A DNA stretch of 26,492 nt from CBFDCQ01 sp965603355. GTDB taxonomy: Bacteria > Hydrogenedentota > CAZGCA01 > CBFDCQ01. Shown here in pieces: positions 7,305 through 14,166 of the stretch; the first letter of the stretch is position 1; the number at the start of each line of letters is the position of its first letter. The translations under genes and the position numbers were made by a program. Under the pieces are notes generated by a model, which saw only the letters and a program-made list of their open reading frames with translations, was not told where the DNA came from and made no database searches. The stretch covers positions 1 to 26,492 of the forward strand of contig CBFDCQ010000041.1 of NCBI GenBank assembly GCA_965603355.1, read 5' to 3'.

Positions 7305-8747
7305 ATGACCTCCTCCAGTAATACCGTCTTCCTGGTCAACACCAACCGGATGCGACCGGTTGTTGCGCCGATCGCCCTCGATTACCTCAGCAGTTACCTC
7401 AGGGAACATGGATACGAGACGGAGGTGCTCGATCTCGCGCTGGCGGACGACCCGTTCGGCGCCATCGAGGACCGCCTGAAAGACGCTGAACCTCTCGCTG
7501 TGGGGGTCACCGTCAGGAATAGCGACGACTGCTATTTTGCGAGCGGCGATTTCTTTCTGCCGGAGATAAGAGAAGTAACGGAACATATCAAGGAGCAGAC
7601 CACCGCCCCGGTGGTCCTCGGCGGGTGCGCCTTCTCGCTCATGCCGGCCGCCATACTTGATTATTGTGGATGCGATCTGGGCATTCGCGGGGACGGCGAG
7701 TTCGCCTTCGTCCAGCTCCTCGACGCACTGCGAGACGGGACCAGCTATACGGACGTTCCCGGCCTCGCGTATCGGGCGGGGGAACGATGGCGCGTGAATC
7801 CGGCCGGAAACGCGCCCTTGGAACGGCTGCCCATGCAGAAACGCGACGCTGTGGACAACCCGCGCTATCTCGCCGAGGGCGGCATGGGCGGTATCGAGAC
7901 CAAGCGGGGCTGCGATAAGGGTTGCATCTACTGCGCTGACCCGGTGGCTAAAGGCCGGACTGTGAGGGTCCGTGACCCGCGGGCGGTAGTGGATGAGATC
8001 GACGCCCTGTTGGACCAGGGAGTCGACGTCCTGCACACTTGTGACAGCGAGTTCAACCTGCCCATCGAGCACGCAACGGCGGTCTGCGACGAGATCGTGA
8101 GACGCAGGTTGGGGAACAGGCTCCGGTGGTACGCCTACATGTCACCGGCCCCTTTCACACAAGCCTTCGCGTCGTCGCTGAAGCGCGCCGGATGTGCCGG
8201 GATCAACTTCGGCGTTGACAGCGGGAACGACGCCATGTTGAAACGGTTGAGGAGGACGTTCTGCGCGCAGGATATACTCGATACGGCGGAAATATGCCGT
8301 GCAACAGGTATAACGTCGATGTTCGACCTGCTTATAGGCGGCCCCGGAGAGACGAAAAAGACCGTTGTGGAGACCATCGAGCTTATGCGTCGCGCCCAAC
8401 CTGACAGGGTAGGTACCTCGGTTGGGCTCAGAGTCTATGCGGGGACCGCACTTGCCCGGATGGTGGATAGCGAGGGTCCGCGCGGGCGGAATCCGAGTTT
8501 GCGCGGGGCGGTTTCGGATAACCCTCATTTCCTGAGACCCCTCTTCTACCTTTCCAAGGAACTCGGCGACGATGTGTCACAGTTCGTGAGCGGCCTAATT
8601 GGAGACGACGAGAGGTTCTTCCTGTCCGCACCGGACACAACCCGTAAGAACTACAACTATAATGAAAACCAGGTTCTCGTTGACGCAATCGGCAAAGGGT
8701 ATCGCGGAGCTTTCTGGGACATTCTTCGTCGTCTTTCTCCGGACTGA
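7305..8747 (+). CDS. Cobalamin-binding-type radical SAM protein of unknown substrate
   Basis: The 480-residue product has an N-terminal Rossmann-like B12-binding-type domain (about 5-150: VFLVNTNRMRPVVAPIALDYLSSYLREHGYETEVLDL, here split by the family consensus; then VGVTVRN, APVVLGGCAFSL, GIRGDGEFAF). The radical SAM core follows with C203-DKG-C207-IY-C210 ligating the 4Fe-4S cluster. Later core signatures include GINFGVDSGNDAMLKRLRR and FDLLIGGPGETKKTV. No DxHxxG cobalamin His motif is visible, as is usual for this class. Such enzymes carry out methylations or ring rearrangements in natural-product, lipid or cofactor synthesis; some are TsrM-like methyltransferases that do not act by classical radical chemistry. 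No partner gene for a peptide or small molecule is adjacent. The family call is firm; the reaction is unknown. ATG 7305 lacks a strong ribosome binding site. Confidence 0.85.
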   Translation: MTSSSNTVFLVNTNRMRPVVAPIALDYLSSYLREHGYETEVLDLALADDPFGAIEDRLKDAEPLAVGVTVRNSDDCYFASGDFFLPEIREVTEHIKEQTTAPVVLGGCAFSLMPAAILDYCGCDLGIRGDGEFAFVQLLDALRDGTSYTDVPGLAYRAGERWRVNPAGNAPLERLPMQKRDAVDNPRYLAEGGMGGIETKRGCDKGCIYCADPVAKGRTVRVRDPRAVVDEIDALLDQGVDVLHTCDSEFNLPIEHATAVCDEIVRRRLGNRLRWYAYMSPAPFTQAFASSLKRAGCAGINFGVDSGNDAMLKRLRRTFCAQDILDTAEICRATGITSMFDLLIGGPGETKKTVVETIELMRRAQPDRVGTSVGLRVYAGTALARMVDSEGPRGRNPSLRGAVSDNPHFLRPLFYLSKELGDDVSQFVSGLIGDDERFFLSAPDTTRKNYNYNENQVLVDAIGKGYRGAFWDILRRLSPD

Positions 8748-8806
8748 ACGAGCGGTATGACACGGAACACTTCAGGGGTGGTGAACAGCTCAGACGGGAT
8801 CAGGGG

Positions 8807-9796
8807 CTAATCGTGGTCTGCGGGATGTCGCTCGCGCAGCAACGCTCTCATGTCATCGTTCGCCAGACAGTATCGCCTGTCGCGCTCTTCCAGACCGAGG
8901 CCAGACCGGAGTTCTCTGAACTTGTATGACACTACCGAGACTGAAACGCCGTACTTAGAGGCAACGGCCTTCTGAGTTACCCTGGCGTCTCTGTGAAGCC
9001 TGGATATCGTGTACTCGATTGCGGCTGCCCACGGTTCCGGCCTGGAGAATCTGAACTCCCTGCCGCAAGCGTAGTCACGCCACAACCGTATCGCACCAGC
9101 TATCTGTTCCGAATGGAACCCCTCTTCGGGCATACGCGCGCGCAAAAGATCCTCCACCACGCCATACCACCCCGGCAAGTCAGGAACGAACACCGGAGTC
9201 CGGCCTCGCTCCTTGTTTCTGAACTTCTTGGCAACAGCCAGCATCTCGACCAACCTTTGATCGGACGGGTGCTCTTTCACCGCCGTGGCAAGGTAGGTGG
9301 CAGCGTCGTTGAACCGGCGCTGCTCGATCAACGCGGCGCTGAGGTCGCCGACTGCGCCAGGGTTTGTCGGATCGAGACTGACCGCCTGTTTCAACATCTT
9401 CTCTCCGGCGGAAAGATCGCCGGAACGCAGCACAGCCCAACCCAGCGCTCTCAAGTACTCGGAATTGGGCGGTACAAGAATATGCGCCTTACGGGCAAAC
9501 TCGCACGCCTTCTCCCAATTGGCCTGGCTGGCGTAAAGACAGCTCATTAGAAACAGGTAATGAGGTTGTGTGGGTCTGATCTTAAGAGCTTCGAGCAGGT
9601 GAACCTTTGCCTGATGAATCTCACCGATAGCCAGCAGTGCCTCCCCTATTCTGGCGTGCGCGTCGGCAACGGCCCCATCGTCGTGCTGCCCAAGCTGCAG
9701 CACCTTGTCATAGTACGACAGCCCTTCGCCTATCTCGCCGGCGGAGAATCTTCTTTCGGCCATCTCTTTTAGCCAGGATAGGATGTCTACAATCAT
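8807..9796 (-). CDS. TPR protein with C-terminal helix-turn-helix
   Basis: This 329-residue protein is built mainly of tetratricopeptide repeats (about residues 8-190; repeat ends such as ALKIRPTQPHY, AHILVPPNSEY, AVSLDPTNPGA and AVKEHPSDQRL). A linker follows (PVFVPDLPGWYGVVEDLLRA), then a C-terminal region (about 255-300) that reads as a helix-turn-helix: AAAIEYTISRLH, then VTQKAVASKYGVSVSVVSYKFREL. It has no signal peptide or membrane segment, so it is probably cytoplasmic. A TPR scaffold fused to a DNA-binding-like module suggests a transcriptional or signalling adaptor, but this is inference. It is convergent with the radical SAM gene and divergent from the signalling operon starting at 10055. 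The start has a poor ribosome binding site. Confidence 0.75.
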   Translation of the reverse strand: MIVDILSWLKEMAERRFSAGEIGEGLSYYDKVLQLGQHDDGAVADAHARIGEALLAIGEIHQAKVHLLEALKIRPTQPHYLFLMSCLYASQANWEKACEFARKAHILVPPNSEYLRALGWAVLRSGDLSAGEKMLKQAVSLDPTNPGAVGDLSAALIEQRRFNDAATYLATAVKEHPSDQRLVEMLAVAKKFRNKERGRTPVFVPDLPGWYGVVEDLLRARMPEEGFHSEQIAGAIRLWRDYACGREFRFSRPEPWAAAIEYTISRLHRDARVTQKAVASKYGVSVSVVSYKFRELRSGLGLEERDRRYCLANDDMRALLRERHPADHD

Positions 9797-9896
9797 CGGC
9801 CACGCTCGCTACGAGGAAACCTCCCACCAACTACCGCTTCCCGTCCGTCTTGCACCTTGAATTATACCAGCCCGGCACGAGGCGAGTCAAGCGAGG

Positions 9897-9944
9897 GCAG
9901 AGACATCCCGCCTGCCTGCCGCAGGCATGGGTGGGGTGTCTGCC
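9897..9944. repeat. Imperfect 48-nt palindrome
   Basis: Two arms, roughly GGCAGAGACATCCCGCC and GGTGGGGTGTCTGCC, flank a tight core GCCTGC-C-GCAGGC (9914-9926). It lies in the divergent gap between the TPR and signalling genes, upstream of the promoter at 9981. The long imperfect stem with a near-perfect core is typical of dispersed REP-like or MITE-like elements. No T-run suggests termination. Confidence 0.6.
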
Positions 9945-9980
9945 TTTGGGAGGGCCGGCGTCCCTATCGTTGGTTGTCGG

Positions 9981-10010
9981 TTGACACCGCGACGCCGTTG
10001 CACGTATAAT
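9981..10010 (+). promoter_or_regulatory. Near-consensus sigma-70 promoter of the signalling operon
   Basis: TTGACA (9981-9986), an 18-nt spacer and TATAAT (10005-10010): both hexamers match consensus exactly. It would initiate near 10017, about 38 nt before the first ATG of the three-gene operon. This predicts strong constitutive housekeeping-sigma transcription unless a repressor acts nearby. Confidence 0.85.
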
Positions 10011-10054
10011 CAGTCAACAATTAAGCGGGTAAGCGAAACCAGTGGGGCTGGATT

Positions 10055-10375
10055 ATGGCGCCGGAGAGAATCGTAAGGGCCGACGAATCTGCAATAGGAA
10101 GCACGGTCACACGTGACGTTAAGGATGATAAGGGCGCTGTCGTATGCTTTGCAGGCGACATCCTCAATGCGTCCCTGCTCCTGGATCTCAAGCGTGCCGG
10201 CATCAGCAGCGTGTATGTGGAGCGCCAGGTGGGAGCGGACGGAGAGCGCAGCGTTGACGATCTCCTGGTCGAACTCGACAGAAGATTCGCCCGCGTCGAA
10301 GCGAACCCGGTAATGCGCGTTCTGAAAGAGGTCATCGCCGAGAGGACGAGGGAGGAAGCGCGTGGCGGACCGTGA
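10055..10375 (+). CDS. Small DUF3391-like protein upstream of an HDOD gene
   Basis: This 106-residue soluble protein has a short beta-rich segment of the form G-S-x-V-x-x-D-V-x-D-D-K-G-A-V-V-C-x-A-G, followed by LLDLKRAGISSVYVE (about residues 15-57). That pattern resembles the domain at the front of many HD-GYP and related signalling proteins (DUF3391-type: start of a kept chemical state, threshold helix, then strand). The rest is a charged helix (DDLLVELDRRFARVE...VMRVLKEVIAERTREEA). Here it is a separate gene, overlapping the HDOD gene start by 14 nt. The domain resemblance is by eye and moderate. Its likely role is as a partner of the HDOD and GGDDF proteins. ATG with GGGG about 7 nt upstream. 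Confidence 0.65.
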   Translation: MAPERIVRADESAIGSTVTRDVKDDKGAVVCFAGDILNASLLLDLKRAGISSVYVERQVGADGERSVDDLLVELDRRFARVEANPVMRVLKEVIAERTREEARGGP

Positions 10376-11228
10376 GGAGCAAGTCGGTGGTTCACAAAGA
10401 GAGGACATACGAGGCAGGATCGAGGAAATCGAGGATCTGCCGACGCTTCCCGGAGTGACCGCTGCTCTGAGTGAAATAGTCGCCGAACGCGGAAGCACCT
10501 CGCGGGACATTGCGGAGCTTGTATCGAAAGATCCCGCTCTATCGGCGAAGTTCCTTAAGCTCGTAAACGCGCCGTTCTACGGTTTCCCGGAGCGCATCGC
10601 GTCCGTACAGAATGCGGTCCTGCTCGTTGGGTCGCACGTGGTGAAAGCGGTTGCATCGAGCACGGAAGTCTATGGTGCGCCCGGCGAGGCGGCGCTCGGG
10701 CTATGGGATCATTCGCTGGGAGTGGCTTTGGCCAGCAGGCTGCTCGCCGTTCGGTTGGACGTTATGGACGCTGACGAGGTTATGGTAGCGGGACTCCTTC
10801 ACGATCTCGGCAAGGTAGTGCTGTACGCGCTTTCCGGTGAACAGGCCGAGGAAACGTACAGGCTTGCCGCAGAGGGCAACATGTTGACCAGCGAAGCTGA
10901 ACGGCAGGTGTTGGGAGTTGACCACGCTGAGATAGGGGGATGGAGCGCACAGTGTTGGAACTTCCCGGCAGCCCTTAGGGAGCCCATATCGTATCATCAC
11001 GAGCCCGCTTTATCGAAAAGGTCAGGGCTGAAAACCGCCATCGTCCATTTGGCCGACGTGCTTGTGCACGCGGTCGGTTTCGGCGACGGTGGGAACGGTC
11101 TGGTCCCTCCTGTGGACGAGGCTGCCTGGAACAGCCTCGGACTGACCGAGGATGATCTTAGGGAAATAGCCGAACGAGTTGACGACGAGCTGTCCGCGAC
11201 GGCGACGTCATTATATCGGTCCGCGTAG
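10362..11228 (+). CDS. HDOD domain protein
   Basis: The 288-residue cytoplasmic protein starts with GTG at 10362, GGAGG 6 nt upstream, overlapping the previous gene. The HDOD domain covers about residues 18-215: LPTLPGVTAALSEIV, ISKDPALSAKFLKLVNAPFYG-type helix (here VSKDPALSAKFLKLVNAPFY), VQNAVLLVGSHVVKAV and GLLHDLGKVVLY, then DHAEIGGWSAQCWNFP and ISYHHEP. HDOD proteins are HD-superfamily relatives without proven phosphodiesterase activity that serve as signalling scaffolds, often beside c-di-GMP or chemotaxis genes. The context fits: it is sandwiched between a DUF3391-like protein and a receiver-GGDDF protein whose ATG follows its stop directly. Confidence 0.9.
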   Translation: MADREEQVGGSQREDIRGRIEEIEDLPTLPGVTAALSEIVAERGSTSRDIAELVSKDPALSAKFLKLVNAPFYGFPERIASVQNAVLLVGSHVVKAVASSTEVYGAPGEAALGLWDHSLGVALASRLLAVRLDVMDADEVMVAGLLHDLGKVVLYALSGEQAEETYRLAAEGNMLTSEAERQVLGVDHAEIGGWSAQCWNFPAALREPISYHHEPALSKRSGLKTAIVHLADVLVHAVGFGDGGNGLVPPVDEAAWNSLGLTEDDLREIAERVDDELSATATSLYRSA

Positions 11229-12164
11229 ATGGAAGAGACTGTACGTACAATACTCATCATTAACGACGAGCCCGAAGAGGTTGCGGGACTGCGTGCGCCG
11301 CTCGAGAAGGCGGGATATGCAGTCCATGAGGCGCACAGCGGCGATAGAGCCCTCGAGCGCGTGTATGCCGAACCCCCGAGCCTTGTAGTCCTCGACTTGA
11401 TGATGAAGGGCAAGACCGGCGCGGACATATGTGCGGAACTCAAAGGCGATAACGTTTACGGTCATCTCCCCGTGATCCTTAGCGTGCCGGAAAAGGCTCT
11501 TGGACAACGGATCAATTGGGAGACGCTGAAGGTAGACGATTACCTCGTGCTGCCGTGTTCGGAGAAGGAGCTTCTGCTGCGTACGACCCTGTGCTTTTCG
11601 AGGGCCAGCAGAGATCTGGACGCCAATCCGCTGACCGGTCTTCCCGGCAACGTGACGATCATCCGTGAAATAGAGCGAAGGATAAGCGGTGGGAGCCATT
11701 TTGCCCTGGCTTATCTCGACATCGACCATTTCAAATCTTTCAACGACAGGTACGGCTTTGCGCGAGGCGACGAGGTGTTGCGGATGACCGCGCGTATACT
11801 GGTAAACGTGCTCCGCGGGCTAGAGGAAGAGGGCGCCTACGTCGGCCACGTGGGAGGGGACGATTTCATATTCATCATGTCGCCGGACAACTGCACGGAG
11901 ATCTGCGAGCAGATCATAGGGAATTTCGATCAGATTGTTCCGACGTTTTATGACGAGGAGGACAGAGCACGCGGCTCGATTCTCTCCACGGACCGCCGTG
12001 GCAACAGGGTGGTGTTTCCGCTCATGACCATATCAATTGGGTTAGTGGACAGCCGCAACGCGGAAATTGCACATTACGGTGAAGCCAGCTACCGTGCATC
12101 CCAGCTGAAATCTTACGCGAAGACGATCGCCGGCAGCGTCTACGTGAAGGACCGCAGAAAGTAG
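11229..12164 (+). CDS. Response regulator with GGDDF (diguanylate cyclase-like) domain
   Basis: This 311-residue protein has an N-terminal receiver domain (about 5-120) with acidic pair D13/E14 and phospho-acceptor D56 in VVLDLMM. Where receivers normally have the conserved Lys-Pro it reads VLPC (L108-P109), so the switch lysine is missing. The GGDEF domain (about 130-305) begins NPLTGLPG and has AYLDIDHFKSFNDRYGFARGDEVL and the active-site loop G209-GDDF, with Asp in place of the usual Glu. The five residues before the loop are preceded by EEGA, not RxxD, so the product-inhibition site is absent. It may make c-di-GMP without feedback, or bind nucleotide as a sensor; activity is uncertain. 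It has no separate ribosome binding site: the ATG abuts the HDOD stop, implying coupling. Confidence 0.9.
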   Translation: MEETVRTILIINDEPEEVAGLRAPLEKAGYAVHEAHSGDRALERVYAEPPSLVVLDLMMKGKTGADICAELKGDNVYGHLPVILSVPEKALGQRINWETLKVDDYLVLPCSEKELLLRTTLCFSRASRDLDANPLTGLPGNVTIIREIERRISGGSHFALAYLDIDHFKSFNDRYGFARGDEVLRMTARILVNVLRGLEEEGAYVGHVGGDDFIFIMSPDNCTEICEQIIGNFDQIVPTFYDEEDRARGSILSTDRRGNRVVFPLMTISIGLVDSRNAEIAHYGEASYRASQLKSYAKTIAGSVYVKDRRK

Positions 12165-12248
12165 CGTCAACCTCATCGATCCCCGTTTTTCCCACAACAC
12201 GCCATCTGTTGTCCACGACGTTCTTCACATCTACCGCATCCTTCTTGT

Positions 12249-12332
12249 CGTCATCCCCGCGCAGGCGGGGATCCATGCTTCATCATGAGCACTCTGCATC
12301 CGTCCTGGATTCCCGCTTCCGCGGGAATGACG
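12249..12332. repeat. Inverted pair of dispersed-repeat palindromes
   Basis: Two related 29-nt units face each other: 12249-12277 (CGTCATCCCCGCGCAGG, then CGGGGATCCATG) and 12304-12332 (CCTGGATTCCCGCTTCC, then GCGGGAATGACG). Each has its own hairpin (CCCCGC/GCGGGG and TTCCCGC/GCGGGAA), and the reverse complement of the second matches the first at most positions. The 12165-12516 gap holds this element and a promoter candidate, no gene. The sequence type CGTCATTCCCGC...GCGGGAATCCAG is a common dispersed repeat in bacterial genomes. Confidence 0.8.
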
Positions 12333-12389
12333 CGTCCAGGGAGCCATACTCGCGCAAGTAGTTCGCAGGAGGCGTTGTCGCGAAATCTC

Positions 12390-12418
12390 TTGCTATTTAC
12401 GTGGTTTTTCTGGATAAT
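12390..12418 (+). promoter_or_regulatory. Candidate promoter of the Met-rich exported protein gene
   Basis: TTGCTA (12390-12395), a 17-nt spacer and GATAAT (12413-12418). The -10 matches 5 of 6 consensus bases and the -35 matches 4 of 6. A start near 12425 leaves a leader of about 90 nt before the ATG. Confidence 0.45.
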
Positions 12419-12516
12419 TGCGGTAGGAGCCTGGCATGTTAGGTTGCACGGGCGTATTGCGGTAATTTTGAAGGGACGGCTGCGGTGTAACGCGTCGTCT
12501 ACTGGAAAGGAGATCG

Positions 12517-13488
12517 ATGGGGATGTCGAAAAAAACAAGGAACGTTTGGGTTTTGACAGCGGCGCTTTTCCTTGTGGTGGCGGCACTGTTTATTCCGCCC
12601 GCTCAGGCGGCGGGTAAGGGTAACAAGTGGATAGCTTTGCGGCACAGGTTCAAACCGGGTGAGACGCTCGAGTACGCCGTCACCATGAACATGTCGGGAC
12701 AGGAAGGGGACATGCCCATTAACATAGATGTTGAGACGGGCCTCAAGATGAAAGTGCTTGCGGTTGATACTAAAGGAACGGCGACCGTGACGTTGACCCT
12801 CGACGAGATGAACATGGACATGCAAGTGATGGGGCAGAGCATGAATATGCGGATGGGTCCCAGCGGTTTGAAAGTCACCTCCGGCGGCCAGATCGTGTAC
12901 GACTCGAGCGCGGCGGGGGGGACCGGCCAAATGCAGATGGACCAAATGGGCATGTTCGGTGGCATGATGGACGAGAAACTGTTTCGTCAAGGTTTGACCG
13001 CGACGATTACGAAGTTGGGCGAGACTACAATACCGGACCTGGCGAGCGGGTCTGGCGATGATGCCATGGGGTTTGACGTGTTCGAGCAAAGAGCGCTTCC
13101 CGAGAAGCTCGTCAGACCGGGAGACACGTGGACAACGCAAGTCCCAATTCCGGGATTCGGGGGGCCGGGGAGCGGGGCGGGCGGCTCGACAGCAGAGGCC
13201 GTTCTGGAATCGATCGAGACCGTTAACGGTCGATTGTTAGCGAAGATCTCGGCGCAAATGGATACTGATATTTCACAGCTCATAGCTGGCCAGCCCGGGG
13301 TACCCGCAACGGGTGTGCCGGAAATGCGCATGACGGGTCAGATGACAACGTACTTTAACATTGAAGAGGGATACGTGCTCAGGGAGAGCGGAGAATTCTC
13401 CATGAACATGGCCGGGTCGCCGGGCGCGCCGGGTCTTGGCGGCGGAGAGAGCATGAACATAGTATTGAAGAGGGAGTTGAGGGAATAG
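12517..13488 (+). CDS. Exported Met-rich protein, DUF6263-like
   Basis: The 323-residue precursor has a Sec signal peptide (MSKKTRNVWVLTAALFLVV, then PPAQA-A, cleavage near residue 32). The mature part is beta-rich and resembles DUF6263-type periplasmic proteins: LRHRFKPGETLEYAVTMNMSG, VDTKGTATVTLTLDEM, PEKLVRPGDTWTTQVPIPG, TVNGRLLAKISAQMD and FNIEEGYVLRESGEFSMNM. It has about 27 methionines (8%), with MxM and MxxM clusters at NMDMQVMGQSMNMRMG and QMQMDQMGMFGGMM. No function is known. AAGGAG precedes both ATG 12517 and ATG 12523, so either start is possible. The gene stands alone between inverted repeats and the convergent trp genes. Confidence 0.8.
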   Translation: MGMSKKTRNVWVLTAALFLVVAALFIPPAQAAGKGNKWIALRHRFKPGETLEYAVTMNMSGQEGDMPINIDVETGLKMKVLAVDTKGTATVTLTLDEMNMDMQVMGQSMNMRMGPSGLKVTSGGQIVYDSSAAGGTGQMQMDQMGMFGGMMDEKLFRQGLTATITKLGETTIPDLASGSGDDAMGFDVFEQRALPEKLVRPGDTWTTQVPIPGFGGPGSGAGGSTAEAVLESIETVNGRLLAKISAQMDTDISQLIAGQPGVPATGVPEMRMTGQMTTYFNIEEGYVLRESGEFSMNMAGSPGAPGLGGGESMNIVLKRELRE

Positions 13489-13602
13489 AGGTGAGTGTCC
13501 TCTGAACAGGTTCGTGCCTTCCTTGATCAAGATCCCCGCTGTAAAAGCATCTCGACGCAGGTGAATCCGGCGAGCTCGTTCGCCGCCGCTACTATCCGAT
13601 AC

Positions 13603-14166
13603 TCAGAACGCCAGGAAGTTGCTTATGATCTGTTTGCCGGGCGCGGTCAGGATGCTTTCCGGATGGAACTGTACGCCCCAGACGGGCAGGTCACGGTGTT
13701 TCAGCCCCATGATCTCCTTCTGATCGGTTTCGGCGGTAATAGTGAGACATTCGGGCAGGGAATCGCGCTCGACTATCAGCGAGTGATACCGGGTGGCCTC
13801 GAAGGGGCTCTCGACCCCATCGAAAAGCGGGTCGCCGAAGTGGTGTATCTGCGACGTTTTGCCGTGCATGAGTCTCGGAGCCCGTATGACGCGCCCGCCG
13901 AAAACGTGACCGATACACTGGTGGCCCAGACACACCCCGAGAACCGGTATTTTCCGTCCCATTTCGAGTATTATCTCGTTGGATACGCCCGCCTCAAGAG
14001 GCGTACACGGGCCGGGCGACACAACTATCCTGTCCGGAGCCAGCCTCCTGGTTTCCTCGGCGTCGATCTTGTCGTTGCGGAATACCTGTACATCCTCGGT
14101 TACCTCGCCGATGTACTGGACGAGGTTATAAGTGAAGGAATCGTAGTTGTCTATAACGAGTATCAT
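13603..14166 (-). CDS. trpG: Anthranilate synthase glutaminase component
   Basis: The 187-residue class-I glutamine amidotransferase supplies ammonia to TrpE. Catalytic triad residues are C79 in GVCLGHQ, H168 and E170 in FHPESI. Other motifs are DNYDSFTYNL at the N-terminus, VVSPGPCTP (oxyanion region) and RYHSLIV. PabA (folate) and TrpG are near-identical in such motifs, and in some bacteria one amidotransferase serves both pathways. Its ATG overlaps the trpE stop by 4 nt (ATGA), so the two subunits are coupled. It is the last gene of the minus-strand run; a 6-bp stem at 13568-13585 follows, without a T-run. Confidence 0.93.
   Translation of the reverse strand: MILVIDNYDSFTYNLVQYIGEVTEDVQVFRNDKIDAEETRRLAPDRIVVSPGPCTPLEAGVSNEIILEMGRKIPVLGVCLGHQCIGHVFGGRVIRAPRLMHGKTSQIHHFGDPLFDGVESPFEATRYHSLIVERDSLPECLTITAETDQKEIMGLKHRDLPVWGVQFHPESILTAPGKQIISNFLAF

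Noticed and set aside
7119..8072. 317-codon open frame on the minus strand
   Set aside because: It is antisense to rpe and the radical SAM gene; no plausible product.
10011..10054. c-di-GMP riboswitch before the signalling operon
   Set aside because: The leader is only about 38 nt, too short for a GEMM aptamer, with no matching motifs.
13568..13585. Terminator between the Met-rich gene and trpG
   Set aside because: CGGCGA/TCGCCG gives a 6-bp stem but no T-run on either strand, so termination cannot be claimed.
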